DNA from: CAZAYB01 sp964489215
GTDB taxonomy: Bacteria; Planctomycetota; Phycisphaerae; Sedimentisphaerales; Anaerohalosphaeraceae
Length of the DNA stretch: 7,111 bases
Reading direction: 5' to 3'
Assembly: GCA_964489215.1 (NCBI GenBank)
Contig: CAZAYB010000165.1
Location: 1 to 7,111 of the forward strand
The notes under the pieces were generated by a model. It saw only the letters and a list, made by a program, of their open reading frames with translations, was not told the DNA's origin and searched no databases. A program made the position numbers and the translations under genes. The first letter of the stretch is position 1; each line of letters starts with the position of its first letter. This document shows, in pieces, positions 5,841 to 7,111 of this stretch.

Positions 5841-7111
5841 TTATTTATGGTGGTTTATGAATTTGTAATTTGTTTTTTGTTTGAGTTCTTTGATGGAGGT
5901 GTTATTTGCAGCGATTGCGGCGGCATAGGCCCCTGCGACGGCTCCTGTTGAGAAGCAGATTTGTCTGTTGAAACCTCCGCAAGGTCCGTCGGCGTCAATT
6001 ACTTCACCGGCGAAGAAGAGTCCCGGGCAAATCAGTGACTGCATGCTTTTGCTGTCTATTTCGGTTAGCGGTATTCCGCCTCTTGTTACCTGTGCTTCGT
6101 TTAATGTTTTTGTTCCTGTTGCGGTGATCGCGAGTTTTTTAATGAGGTTTATGATTGCGTTTCGGTTTTGAGATGTGAGTTTTTCTGCGATTACGGGTCT
6201 GTTATCGTGGAGCTGCTGACAGACTTTTAGAGCGAGTTTTCTGGTCAGCATTGTGCTGATGAGTCCTGCGATTTCTCTGTGAGGGTATTTGTCGCATAGC
6301 TGTATTATTCTGGTGTTGAGCTGGGGGGCGGTTGTTTCGGGCATAAGGTCGAGGTATAGCTGGGTGAGAGCGTCCGGCTGGTTGATGAAGTCAGTCAGGT
6401 ATCTGCTGAGGTCGAGAGTAACGGGTCCTGCGATTCCGTTTTCAGTGAATGTTAGAGGTCCTCTCAGAGCGATTTTTTTATTTTTTATTTTTGCGGTCAG
6501 TATTACGTCGTTGAGGTTTGTAGAGGCCAGTTCGTGGAGCCATGAACCTGCGGTAATGAGAGGTACGAGTATGGGTTTCGGCTGTTTTATTGAGTGTCCG
6601 AATAGTTGAGCGAATTTGTATCCGTCGCCTGTGGAGCCGGTCTGGGGCCAGCTTTTTCCACCGGTTGCGATGATGACGCATTTTGCTTCAATTTGCTGTT
6701 GTGTTCCTTTTATCAGGAAGTTTTGGTTTTGTTTTGTGATTTGTGTTACTTTATTTGCGACGCAGAATCTAGTGTTTTGTCTTCTTGCGGTGTCGAGCAT
6801 TACTCTTGAGACGTCTGCGGCGCGGTTGCTTATTGGGTATATGCACCCGTTTTTTTCTACTTTTGTGGTCAGTCCGTGTGAATCAAAGAACTGTCTGACT
6901 TTTTCTGGACCGAATTCGTATAGTGGTTTTTTCAGGAATGGAGCGTATTTTCCATATGCTCTCAAGAATTCATGTGGTGTGTCGTTGTGCGTTAGTATGC
7001 AATGTTTTTTTGAGGTAAGCAGAAGCTTTTTTGCTACTATTGAGTTTGATTCTATAACGGCAACAGAAGCTTTTGCCATTGCCGAGGATATTGCGGCAGT
7101 GAGTCCTGCAG
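5841..7111 (-). CDS. HI0933/BaiN-family FAD-dependent flavoprotein, N-terminus beyond window
   Basis: An FAD-binding oxidoreductase of the HI0933_like group (also annotated aminoacetone oxidase family or BaiN-like); physiological substrates of most members are unknown. The frame stays open to the right edge: codons before the internal Met at 7079 read AGLTAAISSA, the typical helix after the Rossmann GGGxAG loop, so the true start is outside. Numbering from that Met, visible landmarks are VAVIES at 7-12 (end of the FAD-ribose strand), IIATGGKSWPQTGSTGDGY at 136-154, FTENGIAGPVTLDLS, EAQVTRGGIPL, and the C-terminal FAD site GLFFAGEVIDADGPCGGFN at about 353-371. The usual GGGRCNLTN loop reads SKKHCILTHN (23-32), so several normally conserved glycines, the Arg and the Asn are replaced while Cys, Thr and the last Asn remain. 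It is the upstream partner of the 564-residue gene, 12 nt apart, in a likely operon. Size fits the family (about 400-430 residues). Confidence 0.88.
   Translation of the reverse strand, partial: AGLTAAISSAMAKASVAVIESNSIVAKKLLLTSKKHCILTHNDTPHEFLRAYGKYAPFLKKPLYEFGPEKVRQFFDSHGLTTKVEKNGCIYPISNRAADVSRVMLDTARRQNTRFCVANKVTQITKQNQNFLIKGTQQQIEAKCVIIATGGKSWPQTGSTGDGYKFAQLFGHSIKQPKPILVPLITAGSWLHELASTNLNDVILTAKIKNKKIALRGPLTFTENGIAGPVTLDLSRYLTDFINQPDALTQLYLDLMPETTAPQLNTRIIQLCDKYPHREIAGLISTMLTRKLALKVCQQLHDNRPVIAEKLTSQNRNAIINLIKKLAITATGTKTLNEAQVTRGGIPLTEIDSKSMQSLICPGLFFAGEVIDADGPCGGFNRQICFSTGAVAGAYAAAIAANNTSIKELKQKTNYKFINHHK

Noticed and set aside
4134..7111. Defence or toxin-antitoxin system built on the unknown gene pair
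   Set aside because: No nuclease, NTPase, toxin or immunity motif, no mobile-element context and no composition break were seen; a metabolic or protein-modifying role is at least as likely.

Overview
This 7.1 kb window is bacterial chromosomal DNA of moderate GC content. It contains two runs of exactly 100 Ns (1365-1464 and 2804-2903), which look like scaffold-gap placeholders in a draft or metagenomic assembly. The taxon cannot be fixed from sequence alone. The single-chain E1 alpha/beta dehydrogenase fits Bacteroidota- or PVC/Planctomycetota-type bacteria better than Proteobacteria, but this is a low-confidence inference. No rRNA, tRNA, CRISPR array, transposase or phage gene was seen.

Left region (1-2760, minus strand): a 2-oxoacid/acetoin dehydrogenase complex operon. 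A fused E1 alpha-beta subunit (489-2612) is followed by the start of a multi-lipoyl E2 acyltransferase (433 to beyond position 1). A sigma70-like promoter (-35 at 2720-2725, -10 at 2697-2702) faces this operon, with a perfect 16-bp operator-like palindrome (2724-2739) overlapping the edge of its -35 box. E1 would decarboxylate a 2-oxoacid (or cleave acetoin) using thiamine diphosphate and load the acyl group onto the lipoyl domains of E2.

Middle region (2761-4130, plus strand): a divergent DeoR/GlpR-family regulator lies here. Its sugar-phosphate sensor domain is present but its DNA-binding N-terminus falls in the second N gap. Four 5-bp GAANN repeats sit just before the gap. A 322-bp spacer with a terminator-like hairpin follows, then a 60-residue unrecognised small protein and a clear intrinsic terminator.

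Right region (4134-7111, minus strand): a two-gene unit. An HI0933/BaiN-type FAD flavoprotein, with its N-terminus beyond the right edge, is followed after 12 nt by a 564-residue protein of unknown function carrying a possible transglutaminase-like Cys/His core.

The plus strand is G/T-rich throughout. Minus-strand genes prefer A or C at third codon positions and plus-strand genes prefer T or G, as expected from a strong replication-strand skew. I do not see a convincing new multi-gene system. The most unusual items are the unknown 564-residue protein with its flavoprotein partner, the altered cofactor-loop motif in that flavoprotein, and the regulatory region between the dehydrogenase operon and the DeoR gene.
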